Position numbers and translations under genes: made by a program
Notes under the pieces: model-generated
What the model was told of the DNA's origin: nothing
Database searches by the model: none
The model's input: only the letters and a program-made list of their open reading frames with translations
From: JACPNE01 sp964444465
GTDB taxonomy: Archaea > Nanobdellota > Nanobdellia > SCGC-AAA011-G17 > JACPNG01
Direction: 5' to 3'
DNA length: 58,187 nucleotides
Assembly (NCBI GenBank): GCA_964444465.1
Contig: CAYUGZ010000003.1
Coordinates: 1-58,187, forward strand
Part shown: in pieces, positions 1 through 9,114 of the stretch
Position numbering within the stretch: the stretch's first letter is position 1
Layout: each line of letters starts with the position of its first letter

Positions 1-13
1 GAGTTTAATAGTA

Positions 14-238
14 ATGATGTATCATGATTTAGAAGGAGAAGTGTATGCAGATGTATGTGGAATAATAACAAAAGAAGGATATAAGCATCCACCTAATAGG
101 AAAGATAAACAAATATCAGAGGTTATTTATTTATCTAAAAAAGGCTTAAGTGAAAAGATGAGAGGGCAAATTAAAAAATATATTCATAGTAAAAGATTAG
201 TGAATAGATTAGAATCTGTTACAGTTGGTGGAAGATGA
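14..238 (+). CDS. Unknown small protein, possibly 5'-truncated by window edge
   Basis: A 74-residue reading frame that I do not recognise. The frame stays open from the first ATG back to base 2, so the true start may lie outside the window. It is hydrophilic and Lys-rich, with no membrane segment or metal-binding cysteine cluster. Its TGA stop overlaps the ATG of the next gene (ATGA), which indicates an operon with translational coupling. Confidence 0.55.
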   Translation: MMYHDLEGEVYADVCGIITKEGYKHPPNRKDKQISEVIYLSKKGLSEKMRGQIKKYIHSKRLVNRLESVTVGGR

Positions 239-504
239 AATATAATTTAATGCCTATTGATTTTAAAAAAGTAAAAGAAGGAGATTTAGTAAGATTCACA
301 TACGATCCATCATTATCCGAATCTACTACTGTAGTAGGTTTTGTGACCGATCATAGATTTGATGGATTTTTTTTACAAAAAGGGGACTCTAAAAAACAAA
401 CAATGATTGGTGATAGAAACGATTCAATAAGAGACATATACCTTCATAATAAAATGGATAACTTATGTAAACTAGTCTTAGAAAAAGATCAAAGAATATT
501 CTAA
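235..504 (+). CDS. Unknown small protein, second gene of the pair
   Basis: An 89-residue protein starting at the ATG that overlaps the previous TGA stop. The sequence reads like a small beta-rich domain: a run such as VKEGDLVRFTYDP, followed by alternating hydrophobic residues, resembles a small SH3-like barrel, but I cannot name a family. It ends 56 nt before pheS, and the pheS TATA box lies in that gap. Confidence 0.55.
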   Translation: MKYNLMPIDFKKVKEGDLVRFTYDPSLSESTTVVGFVTDHRFDGFFLQKGDSKKQTMIGDRNDSIRDIYLHNKMDNLCKLVLEKDQRIF

Positions 505-530
505 TATTCATTAATTCTCAAATCATAATA

Positions 531-540
531 TTTATATACA
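531..540 (+). promoter_or_regulatory. TATA box of pheS
   Basis: TTTATATA lies about 26 nt before the pheS ATG at 561. That is the archaeal TATA-to-start-site distance, so transcription probably begins at or next to the ATG and the mRNA is leaderless. No Shine-Dalgarno-like sequence precedes the ATG, which agrees. Confidence 0.5.
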
Positions 541-560
541 AACTTGAACCATAGACAATT

Positions 561-2066
561 ATGTCTATAAAAGAATTAATAGAAACATTACATCCCTTAG
601 AAAGAAAAGTTATTCCTATATTAAAAGAGGATATAGAATTAAAAGAGATTATAGAAAAAACTAAATTAAAAGATGTAGAAGCAATGAGGGCATTACAATG
701 GCTTCAAAATAAAGATGCTTTAAAGATAAAACAAGAGTTAAAAGAAGTAGTAACTTTAGATAAGAATGGTGAAGAATACATAAAAATAGGATTACCAGAA
801 ACAAGATTCTTAAAATCACTAACAAAAGAATTAAACTTTAATGAAATAAAAGATAAAGCAAAGTTATCAAATGAAGAATTCAATATCTCTTTAGGGTTGT
901 TAAAAAGAACTGATTTAATATCCATAAAAAATTCTAATATAACAATATCAGATAAAGGAAAAAAATCTTTAAAAGAAAATAAAGAAGATTTCTTAAAAAA
1001 ACTCCCATTAGAAACTAAAGATTTAGGTAAATTCAAAAATATTTATAATGAATTAAGATCTAGAAAAGAAATAATAAAAACAGATGTTATTAAATTAAGA
1101 TTTGTAAAATTAACAAGTTTAGGACAAAAATTAACTAAAGAAAAAATAAATAATGATCTAATTGATACATTAACAACTAATATCCTTAAAACTGGTTCTT
1201 GGAAAAATAAAAAATTTAGAAGATATGATATCAAAATTAATGTCCCCCAAATTCATCCTGGAAAAAGACATTTTGTTAACCAAGCTATAGAATATGCGAA
1301 AAGGATATGGTTAGATCTAGGTTTTAAAGAAATGCAAGGATCCAAAACACAATTAGGATTTTGGAATTTCGATGCATTATTCACAGCTCAAGATCATCCA
1401 GTAAGAGATATTCAAGACACTTATTATATCAAAAATTTAGATGGAAAACTTCCTAGTAAAGAACTTGTTGAAAAAATAAAAAAAACTCATGAAGATGGTT
1501 GGAAAACTGGAAGTAGAGGATGGCAGTATAAATGGGATCAAGAAGAAGCTAAGAAAGTTATTTTGAGAACACACACTACTTGTTTAAGTGCACAAACAAT
1601 ATCTAAACTAAAAGAGTCAGATCTTCCAGTTAAATTTTTTTCAATAGGCAAAAGTTTTAGAAATGAAACAATGGATTTTAGCCATGGTTTTGAGCTTAAT
1701 CAATCTGAAGGAATAGTCATAGATCCTAATGCAAATTTTAAACATTTGTTAGGATATTTAAGAGAATTTGCAAATAAGATGGGTTATGAAAAGATAAGAT
1801 TTAGACCAGCTTATTTTCCATATACTGAACCAAGCGTAGAAGGAGATGTTTATGATCCTATAAGAAAAAAATGGATAGAAGTAATTGCAGCTGGAATCTT
1901 CCGTCCAGAAGTAGTCAAACCATTATTAGGAAAAAACATCCCAATATTGGCTTGGGGGAATGGTTTAGATAGGATGGCAATGGGAATGTATGGAATTAAA
2001 GATATAAGAGATTTGTATAAAAATGATTTAAAACAAATAAAAGAAATGAAATTGTGGTTAAAATAA
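561..2066 (+). CDS. pheS: Phenylalanyl-tRNA synthetase alpha subunit
   Basis: Catalytic subunit of the (alpha-beta)2 enzyme that charges tRNA-Phe. At 501 residues it has the archaeal/eukaryotic length. The N-terminal 200 or so residues form winged-helix-like DNA-binding domains (for example the stretch that begins IKELIETLHPLERKVIP). The class II core follows, with motif 2 around FRNETMDFSHGFELNQSEG (about residues 368-386) and motif 3 GNGLDRMAMGMYGI near the C-terminus. The gene ends one base before pheT, as in a pheST operon. The start at 561 fits the TATA spacing. Confidence 0.96.
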   Translation: MSIKELIETLHPLERKVIPILKEDIELKEIIEKTKLKDVEAMRALQWLQNKDALKIKQELKEVVTLDKNGEEYIKIGLPETRFLKSLTKELNFNEIKDKAKLSNEEFNISLGLLKRTDLISIKNSNITISDKGKKSLKENKEDFLKKLPLETKDLGKFKNIYNELRSRKEIIKTDVIKLRFVKLTSLGQKLTKEKINNDLIDTLTTNILKTGSWKNKKFRRYDIKINVPQIHPGKRHFVNQAIEYAKRIWLDLGFKEMQGSKTQLGFWNFDALFTAQDHPVRDIQDTYYIKNLDGKLPSKELVEKIKKTHEDGWKTGSRGWQYKWDQEEAKKVILRTHTTCLSAQTISKLKESDLPVKFFSIGKSFRNETMDFSHGFELNQSEGIVIDPNANFKHLLGYLREFANKMGYEKIRFRPAYFPYTEPSVEGDVYDPIRKKWIEVIAAGIFRPEVVKPLLGKNIPILAWGNGLDRMAMGMYGIKDIRDLYKNDLKQIKEMKLWLK

Positions 2067-2067
2067 A

Positions 2068-3711
2068 ATGCCAACTATAACTATAAACAAAAAAGAATTT
2101 GAAAAATATGTAGGTAAAAAACTTTCACTAGATAAATTAAAAGATAGAATAAGTTATTTGGGAACAGATTTAGATAAAATAGATAATAATGAGATAGTTG
2201 TAGAAATTTTTCCAGATAGACCTGATATGTTATCTACTCAAGGTTTCTCCAGAGCTTTTTCAAGTTTTATTGGTGTAAAAAAAGGATTAAAAAAATATAA
2301 TGTAAAAAAATCAGATTATAAAGTAGTTATAGAAACATCTGTTAATAAATACAGACCTTATACTGCTTGTGCTATTGTCAAAAATTTAAAATTTAATGAA
2401 GAAAAAATAAAAGAAGTTATTGATATACAAGAAAAGTTACATATAACTTATGGAAGGCATAGAAAAAAAGCAGCAATTGGCATTTATCCATTTGAAAAAA
2501 TAAAGACTCCAATAAGATTCATTGCTGAAGATCCTAAAAAAATTAGATTTATTCCATTGGGTGAGAAAGTAGAGATGTCAGGATCGCAAATATTGACCCA
2601 AACTTCTACAGGTAGAGAATACAAACATTTGTTAGATGAAATGAATAAATTTCCACTTTTTATTGATGCTAATAATGAAGTTTTGAGTATGCCTCCAATC
2701 ATAAATTCTGAGAAAGTAGGTAGTATATCAACTAAAACAAACGATGTTTTTGTGGAATGTAGTGGTTTTGATTTTAATATTCTAAAAAAATGTTTGAATA
2801 TTATTGTTACAGCTTTATCTGATATGGGTGGAGACATTTATTCTATGGAATTAGTTTACGGAAATAAAAAAATAATAAGTCCTAATTTAGAACCAGAAAA
2901 AATCAAATTAGATTTAAAGTATGTTAACAAATTATTAGGACTAAACTTAAAAGATATTAGACAATACTTAGAAAAAATGGGTTATGGATATGTAGATGGT
3001 GAAGTTTTAGTCCCACCTTACAGGGCAGATATAATGCATCAAGTTGATTTAATTGAAGATATAGCTATTGCATATGGTTATGAAAATTTCGAAGAAGAAA
3101 TACCAAACGTTGCAACAGTTGGTGAAGAAAATAGTTTTGAAATATTCAAAAATAAAATAGCTAATCTATTAGTTTGATTTAATCTAATTGAAACAAATAA
3201 TTATCATCTAACAAATAAAAAAGATTTATGTGAAGATATGTTAAACAAAACAGATTACATTGAATTAGAAAAAGCATCAAGTTCAGACCATAACATTCTA
3301 AGAACATGGATAATCCCTAGTTTGATGCAAGTAATAAGAAACAACAAACATAATGAATATCCTCAAAATATTTTTGAGATAGGAACTGTATTCAAAAAAG
3401 GTAAAACAGAAACTAATATAGAAGAAAATGATAGAGTGGCTGTTGCTTTATGTAATTCTAAAGCTAATTTTACAGAAATAAAACAGATCTTAGATTCTTT
3501 ATTGGACAATCTAGGATTAAAATATAAAATTGAAAATATTGAACATAATAGTTTTATTCCTGGAAGGGTTGGAAGAGTTTCTATTAATAACAAAAATGTA
3601 GCTTATGTAGGAGAGTTAAATCCTTTAGTGTTAAGTAATTTTGATGTTCAAATGCCAATTTCAGTATTTGAATTGAATTTAACAGAATTATATAAAACTT
3701 TAAATAAATAA
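2068..3711 (+). CDS. pheT: Phenylalanyl-tRNA synthetase beta subunit, with in-frame TGA
   Basis: Beta subunit of PheRS. Read through, it is 547 codons, the normal archaeal length. The reading frame is cut by a TGA at 3175-3177. The first part (369 residues) holds the B3/B4-like and B5-like regions. The second part continues in the same frame with FNLIETNNYHLTN and runs to the TAA at 3711; its first ATG is at 3238. Aligned from memory to archaeal PheT, which commonly has LMVGLGFQEVMTFTLTN here, the TGA falls with no gap on a glycine, so GGA to TGA is the simplest change. Both halves look conserved and it is normally essential. It could be sequence error, readthrough, or two polypeptides. Confidence 0.9.
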
Positions 3712-3729
3712 ACTATCTTAAAAGTTAAA

Positions 3730-3978
3730 ATGGTTGAAAGATTCCTTCTTTATTCAGATGATCGCTTTGAAGAAGATAGAAAAATAGAAAAAGTGTTAAG
3801 AGATGAAGGAATCTCTTATCTTAGAGTTCCTGTTTTATGTACACCCCCTATTTTAGAATCACCTAGTGGAGGAATTATATCTGGTGAAGGATATACTCTC
3901 AATCCTAAGGAGTTATATATATTTTTTAAAGGCTATAACCTTAGAACTTCTAATCAAACTTGTATAGCCTCTCCTTAA
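3730..3978 (+). CDS. Unknown small protein downstream of pheT
   Basis: 82 residues, 18 nt after pheT and on the same strand. No family recognised. The middle (LCTPPILESPSGGIISGEGY) suggests a loop between short strands. The 3' end overlaps the convergent alkyltransferase gene by 29 nt, so this ORF could be shorter or spurious at its end, but amino-acid use looks protein-like. Confidence 0.5.
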   Translation: MVERFLLYSDDRFEEDRKIEKVLRDEGISYLRVPVLCTPPILESPSGGIISGEGYTLNPKELYIFFKGYNLRTSNQTCIASP

Positions 3979-4249
3979 AATCAACAATCTTATCATTCTT
4001 TACTTTAACACCTTCTTTTTCTAACATTTCTTTTTTCTTTTTTAAACCTCTAGCAAATCCATGTAAATGACCTTGAGAATTAACAACTCTATGACAAGGA
4101 ACAATTGGAGCGTAAGGATTTTTATTCATAGCTCTTCCTACTGCTCTATAAGCTTTTGAATTAATAGATTCAGCTAATAATTTATATGTTGTTATTTTAC
4201 CTTTAGGAACTTTTTTTAATTTTTTATAGATTTTTTCATTAAAATTCAT
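3950..4249 (-). CDS. ogt: Methylated-DNA--protein-cysteine methyltransferase-like protein
   Basis: Repairs O6-alkylguanine by transferring the alkyl group to its own cysteine. It contains the family signature PCHRVV, with the acceptor cysteine preceded by YAPIV, and the DNA-binding helix AYRAVGRAMNKNP. I start it at the ATG at 4249 (MNFNEKIYKKL) because the upstream hydrolase stop TAA ends one base before it; a longer frame to 4285 would run into that gene. About 99 residues is short: it is only the C-terminal catalytic domain, as in ATL or minimal MGMT proteins. Confidence 0.88.
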   Translation of the reverse strand: MNFNEKIYKKLKKVPKGKITTYKLLAESINSKAYRAVGRAMNKNPYAPIVPCHRVVNSQGHLHGFARGLKKKKEMLEKEGVKVKNDKIVDFKERLYKFD

Positions 4250-4250
4250 T

Positions 4251-4949
4251 TTAATTATTAATCCAACCAAAAATTTGATTTTCAAGATTTGAACTTAGCA
4301 TTTCTGTTCCATGTTCATCTCCTTCTAATTCAATAAATTCAACATTATTTGATAGTTCACTTAATCTTTTAGAAGATTCAAAAGCATATTTATCCTCTTT
4401 AGAAGAAACAATTAATATTGGCTTACTAAATCTAGAGATCTTATCTAATGTGGTTACTCCCCTATAATCTTCTCCTGGAGATAATAATATTATTGTTTGA
4501 ATATCATCACTTTGAGTGACATAATTCAAAGCTAAATTAGCCCCAATAGAAGCCCCAATAATTGAAATTTTGTTTGCTCCTTTTTCTCTTAAAAAATTGT
4601 TAGCTTCTTCAACATCTAAAGCCATATTAATATAATCATTAGAATTAAAAGATTTAAAATCTAAATCACTTTTACCATGCCCTCTTAAATCAATAGCAAT
4701 TATTTTATAGCCTTGTTGGGTTAATTTTATTGCAAAATCATCCCAAGTCTCTTTATTTTTTGATAATTCATGTAGTAATATTACTCCTTTATTAGAATTA
4801 GAATCAAAATAATTATAAGAAATTTTTACTCCATCTCTTGTAGTTAGTTTATCTAAATTATCAACTTCTTCTAAACCTTGTTGAACTTCTTGATTTAGAT
4901 TAGTACATGATGCAATAAAAACAATAGATAATAAGATCCAATATCTCAT
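4251..4949 (-). CDS. Lipoprotein alpha/beta hydrolase
   Basis: 232 residues. The N-terminus has a short hydrophobic signal ending in the lipobox-like IASC, so it is probably lipid-anchored outside the membrane. The core is an alpha/beta hydrolase: oxyanion region LLHELSKNKETW, the RGHGKSDLD loop, nucleophile elbow GASIGAN (Ser), acid in SSKEDKYA, and catalytic His in GDEHGTE. The substrate is unknown; dienelactone hydrolase- or acyl-esterase-like. Its ATG overlaps the stop of the channel gene (ATGA), and the alkyltransferase follows by one base, forming a three-gene operon. Confidence 0.85.
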   Translation of the reverse strand: MRYWILLSIVFIASCTNLNQEVQQGLEEVDNLDKLTTRDGVKISYNYFDSNSNKGVILLHELSKNKETWDDFAIKLTQQGYKIIAIDLRGHGKSDLDFKSFNSNDYINMALDVEEANNFLREKGANKISIIGASIGANLALNYVTQSDDIQTIILLSPGEDYRGVTTLDKISRFSKPILIVSSKEDKYAFESSKRLSELSNNVEFIELEGDEHGTEMLSSNLENQIFGWINN

Positions 4950-5299
4950 TTTCTTTTCTTTAATTTTTTATTTTTATGATTAAAATTTGCTCCTTTATTT
5001 ACTAATTCAACTATTTTTCTGTTTATAAATTCATGGTGTTCTATATTAGAGCTTATAACAGTTAAAGCAAATAAAAATATTCCAACCCCACTCAATACAA
5101 ATATTATAGTAAATATTTTACTAGTATCATTTGTTGGATGTAAATCTCCATAACCTATAGTTGTTAATGTTATAGTAGAAAAATAAAAAGAGTCCATATA
5201 ATTCCATCCTTCTAACTTATGATAAGAAAATGTTCCTATTAATAAAAAAGTAATGATTAATAAAGATAAAATTAATACTAATTTTCTTCTACTCTCCAT
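4946..5299 (-). CDS. Two-TM potassium-type ion channel
   Basis: 117 residues with the KcsA-like plan: an outer transmembrane helix (LILSLLIITFLLIGTF), pore helix, selectivity filter TTIGYGDLHP (about residues 46-55), an inner helix (IIFVLSGVGIFLFALTVI) and a short Lys-rich tail. TIGYGD is the K+ selectivity signature. It is first in an operon with the hydrolase and alkyltransferase. No cytosolic RCK domain is fused. Confidence 0.9.
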   Translation of the reverse strand: MESRRKLVLILSLLIITFLLIGTFSYHKLEGWNYMDSFYFSTITLTTIGYGDLHPTNDTSKIFTIIFVLSGVGIFLFALTVISSNIEHHEFINRKIVELVNKGANFNHKNKKLKKRK

Positions 5300-5371
5300 T
5301 AAATATTACATACATTTTAGATTAAAAAAGGTGTTGGAAACTCTTATAAACAATTTAAATTAAAAAAATAA

Positions 5372-5575
5372 ATGGCAAACGAGGAACAAATTGGGTTTCA
5401 TAAAGGTTCTCTAGCAACCCTAGCTAAAGAAAGAGAAGAATTAGCTAGAATGATTAATGTAGTAGAACAATTAATGCAAATGCATCTTAAATCATTAAAA
5501 GATTTAGGCATAGACTTAGAGAAAGAAGCTAAAAAATCCAATAATTCTAAAGATATTGAAGAAAGATTAGGTTAA
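5372..5575 (+). CDS. Small coiled-coil protein, unknown
   Basis: 67 residues, strongly helical with heptad-like hydrophobics (LATLAKEREELARMINVVEQ) and a charged Lys/Glu tail. No signal or membrane segment. It stands alone, divergent from the channel operon, with TATA-like TTATAAA near 5343. The function is not known. Confidence 0.65.
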   Translation: MANEEQIGFHKGSLATLAKEREELARMINVVEQLMQMHLKSLKDLGIDLEKEAKKSNNSKDIEERLG

Positions 5576-5668
5576 TCTTAACTCTAAAATGAAGAATGGG
5601 CAATGAAAAGATTTATATATAAAAAAGTAGTTATTTTATAATTACAATTATTAAAAGGAGGCAAAAAT

Positions 5669-6112
5669 ATGGAGGATAATAAAACTTTAATTTTAGCAGT
5701 TTTAGCAGTTCTAGCTGTAGGTGGATTAGCATTTGCATTTAATGGAGCTACTGGAGCAGTTGCTAGAAGTGGAGTAAATGAAAGGATGGCAACAATTTGT
5801 GTTTCTTCTGATGTAGACCTAGCTTGTGAAGATGATGCAAAAGTTGGTGTTGGTAAATATATTTATGTAACTGTAGACACAGGAAATGAAGGGACTAGTA
5901 ATATTGTTGGATTTTATGATAAAAATAGCCCTACCTATAAAAGAAGAGCAACCACTAAATTAGATGAAGGATGTGGTGGAACATCATGTAGACCTAACAG
6001 AATAACATATAAAAAGTATAATATCCCAGTTAGTTGGAGTGGAAAATTCTGTGCTAGAGCATTTGATAGGGCTACAGGAAAACAAGTAGAAGATTGCTTC
6101 TTAGTAGGCTAA
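5669..6112 (+). CDS. Secreted or membrane-anchored protein with Cys pairs
   Basis: 147 residues. The N-terminal hydrophobic helix (LILAVLAVLAVGGLAFAF) is a signal peptide or anchor. The rest is a small extracellular domain with cysteines that could form disulfides (ICVSS, LACEDD, GCGGTSC, FCARAF, EDCFLV). It has a strong promoter (TTTATATATAAA around 5611) and an AAAGGAGG ribosome site 8 nt before the ATG, which suggests high expression, perhaps as an abundant surface protein. No family recognised. Confidence 0.75.
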   Translation: MEDNKTLILAVLAVLAVGGLAFAFNGATGAVARSGVNERMATICVSSDVDLACEDDAKVGVGKYIYVTVDTGNEGTSNIVGFYDKNSPTYKRRATTKLDEGCGGTSCRPNRITYKKYNIPVSWSGKFCARAFDRATGKQVEDCFLVG

Positions 6113-6216
6113 TTCTTTTTTTATTTTTTAATTTATTTAATATACTTTAATTAGTATTATATTGATCTAAAAGATAGGTTTTTAAGTTTTTGTAGATAAT
6201 ATTTTATTAAATACAA

Positions 6217-7739
6217 ATGGAAACTTTCAAAAACCTAGATGAATTAGAAGATAGAATAGATTGGTTCTCTGAAAGATTACATGAAGCATTTAATGACCCA
6301 AAATATGATCAAGAATTAGAAAGATTTTTTAAAATAGACGTAAAACAACAGTTTTTGGGGGAGGATTAGAGCAAGAAATTAAATTCTCTATTATTAATAA
6401 TTTAGATAAAGTTGATCTTATAAAAATTGGTTTAGGGAAAAAGAAAATAAAGAAATTTCTTAAATTTGGATATGCCATGGCAAGATTTAGCCATGAAGGA
6501 CAACTAAGAAAATCAGGAAATCCATTTATAGAACACCCAGAAGAAGTAGGAGAAGATACTGCCAAATATGAAGTAAGTTTTACAACTGTTGCTGGAGCCT
6601 TAGTACATGATGGACCAGAACGTAAAACGAAAGAAGAAAGTGAAAGAAGAGGTAGAAAACTTACAGATATAGAAGAAGCAGCAATTTTTTACTCTTATGG
6701 TTTAGAGTTTTATAATTTCATTAGATTAGATAATGAGTTTTCTTTTGAAAATAAACAAAAACTTTATCGTGTTACTCATATGTTAATGCATGTTCTTGAT
6801 GGTGTAACAGATAGGGATAAAACAAATGATATTGATTATATGAAAGATGGAGTATTTTACAGACTCTACTCTTCATTAAATGAAAATAGTCTTTTGAATA
6901 TTGATCCAAATGAAATAGTAGAATCATTAGACAAATTTCATGATGTAGAGAATAATAATCAATTAGTAGAAAATTATAGGAAAGATGTACATTTAATTGA
7001 ATTAAATGAAGATGATAGAGAGAAAGTATCTAGAATAATTAGAAATATAAAGATTCCAGATAGGATACATAACACAGAAACTATGAGGCTTCTTTCTATG
7101 GAATTTGGGTTAGGTGAAATCTTCAAAGATTTCGTATATATTCATGAGATTGGTTTGGCACAGCAAAGAACTGAAAATGAAATATTTTTTGAAAGAACAA
7201 TGAATCAAGGTGCTGAACTAAGAGCTAGAAGTTCAGAAGAGATTGATTATAATATTTCTTCATTAATACCAATAATTGGAAAAGATTGGATAGAATTTAT
7301 TCATCATTGTTTTAATAGATATGGAGAAATGAAGATATTTACTAGTCCTAATACAAAAGAAAATATAAATTTCGTATTTGAAGAATTTAAGAAAGCTAAA
7401 GAATTAAATAGAAGAGTAGGGGTGCCCATAGAATTACCTGAAGATTATTATAGATATGGAAACACTTTTGATGGATTTCTAATAAGACAACTAGAAGCTC
7501 TTATTAATGGAAATGGAAATCCTTATGAAAATTTTGAAGGTAATAACTTAGAACTTAAAAGATTTATGTATTCAGACTTTTTTTTAATTGGACATAATAT
7601 CCAGTTATTAGGAGTAGAGCAGAAAGTAATGGGCAAACAACAAAATATAAATGAATTTGGATTAGACTCTCTTCATCGTTATCCTACATTAAAAAGAATA
7701 TATTCTAATCAAAAACAACCTGAAAAACCCTTTTTTTAA
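6217..7739 (+). CDS. RelA/SpoT-like HD-domain (p)ppGpp hydrolase part, apparent frameshift
   Basis: The C-terminal 420 residues, from an ATG at 6477, contain hallmarks of the RSH hydrolase: FSHEGQLRKSGNPFIEHP (His and HP), ALVHDGPERKT (HD) and IKIPDRIHNTETM (DRxHN, near residue 195), followed by a helical tail. The 5' piece (6217-6369, METFKNLDELEDRID...) is in another frame and stops at TAG 6367-6369. The downstream frame is open back to 6333 and reads naturally (GLEQEIKFSIINNLDKVDL), so one base seems to be missing near the TTTTTGGGGG run at 6352-6361. It is followed at once by the synthetase-like gene. The hydrolase family assignment is good; activity is inferred. Confidence 0.75.
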
Positions 7740-8900
7740 ATGGCAAAAAAGAAAGAACCAAATTTGATGGGTAATTATTTTGATAAAAGTAGTGCAACTT
7801 TTCAAATTATTGAACAGATGAGACGGGAAATGTTAACAGGAAAAAGAGTAAAAATTTTAGAAAACATGATAGAAAAAGCTAAAGTTGAGGTGCATTCAAA
7901 AAGAAGAGAGATCGATGAATCGACTTATGGCTTCGCATATGATCTAAATAATAAAATATTTGGAGGATTTACTGAGAGAAGAGTTACAATGCTCATTAGT
8001 GGAGTTTTCAGTGGTGATAAAGAAGGGTTAAAACATTCTGGTAAAGACCTTCCTTGTATCATCCCTATTGATTTAGGAACGAATCCTCATCCACTCTTTA
8101 AAGGTCCAGAGAAGTACCCTACAATTGATACAAAAGTTACTCATGAATCTACCCTCAAATTTCTTGAAGAAAATAGAAAATTTTTAAGACAAGAAGGGAT
8201 AGGTTCATTTGCTATAGACTCTTCTAAATTCTTTTATTTTGACGAAAGGGAAATTTCAAGAAGATTTAATAAAAAAAGAGGGGAGATTGATATGAGAAAT
8301 CTTATTCCTGTAATAAATGAACTTCCACCTTACTTATTTATAGATGGAATGTTTGTAAGAACAGAAAAACTAATTCCTTCAGCTAGATCTTATGAAGAAA
8401 AAGCTGTAGGATTTGTAAGTTATAGACTTAAACAATCTGAAACACAAAAATTAGTTCATAAATTAACATTTCCAGAGGGAAGGATAGATGAAAAAGAAAG
8501 ATTAAGTGATTGGGTGGCCCATAGGATTGTGTTTGAGACAGAAGAGGAATTAGAAAGAGCAGAAGAATTCTTTAAAGAAAATCCAACAATTGGTGATTCT
8601 ACAATAACGTATAGGTATACAAAAGATTACTATATGAAACCTAAAATTAATTTGTTTAGAAGTAAAAATGTTGTTGTTGAAGCAAGAACTAAAGGGTATA
8701 AACCTTGTGTTAAAGAAGTTCAATTAATGCATTTCCCTCAATTTCGTTATAACTATCTAGATCCAAATAGTCCTGCAAGACATAAACAACAAAAAAATCT
8801 GAGAAAACATATAAGTAGGAAAAAAAGAGAATCATCAATAATTCATGAAGGAATTCTTCAAAGAATATTTGAAAAAGATAGAATTTTTATTCAAATTTAA
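7740..8900 (+). CDS. Divergent RelA/SpoT synthetase-like protein
   Basis: 386 residues starting on the ATG that abuts the hydrolase stop (TAAATG). The region around residues 254-335 follows the RSH synthetase order: DWVAHRIVFETEEELERAEEFF resembles the DxxGxRI strand-helix, DYYMKPKINLFRSKNVVV lines up with DYI..PK.NGYxSLHTxVI, and CVKEVQLMHF with the EVQIRT strand. The GYxSLH loop is degenerate (LFRSKN), so synthetic activity is uncertain. The N-terminal 240 residues match nothing I know. Hydrolase then synthetase is the domain order of single-chain RSH enzymes, here split in two genes. Confidence 0.6.
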   Translation: MAKKKEPNLMGNYFDKSSATFQIIEQMRREMLTGKRVKILENMIEKAKVEVHSKRREIDESTYGFAYDLNNKIFGGFTERRVTMLISGVFSGDKEGLKHSGKDLPCIIPIDLGTNPHPLFKGPEKYPTIDTKVTHESTLKFLEENRKFLRQEGIGSFAIDSSKFFYFDEREISRRFNKKRGEIDMRNLIPVINELPPYLFIDGMFVRTEKLIPSARSYEEKAVGFVSYRLKQSETQKLVHKLTFPEGRIDEKERLSDWVAHRIVFETEEELERAEEFFKENPTIGDSTITYRYTKDYYMKPKINLFRSKNVVVEARTKGYKPCVKEVQLMHFPQFRYNYLDPNSPARHKQQKNLRKHISRKKRESSIIHEGILQRIFEKDRIFIQI

Positions 8901-9030
8901 TGGTACGCCTGGACTGAACATTCGACATGTTGTGGAGCGCCGAGGGTTATTAATATCAATTCATCTTTCAGACTTTGCATCTTTAATAAACCACTGTATA
9001 TTAAATCAAATGTACTAATCTCCAACACTT
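8901..9030. other. Intergenic stretch with an unusually G+C-rich core
   Basis: Bases 8903-8950 are much richer in G+C than anything nearby apart from tRNA genes. On the minus strand the frame ending at 8899-8901 reads MQSLKDELILITLGAP and on to a TAA, with codons such as GGC, GCT, GTC, CAG and GCG that are rare in neighbours. The plus strand is open too. No tRNA cloverleaf could be drawn. It may be a remnant of foreign DNA or an unrecognised RNA. Confidence 0.3.
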
Positions 9031-9114
9031 TTAAGGATGATAGCCTTCATCGCCAAAATCTATAGGTGGAAATAAGTCTATAACATCTCTACGAATTTCT
9101 TCTCCATCTTCTCT

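Noticed and set aside
3175..3177. Selenocysteine at the pheT TGA
   Set aside because: The position is a glycine in the family, no thiol chemistry is expected there, and no selenocysteine genes or insertion element were seen in the window.
8901..8950. tRNA or 5S rRNA in the G+C-rich island
   Set aside because: No paired acceptor ends, no TTCGAAT-type loop and no 5S-like conserved blocks could be aligned on either strand.
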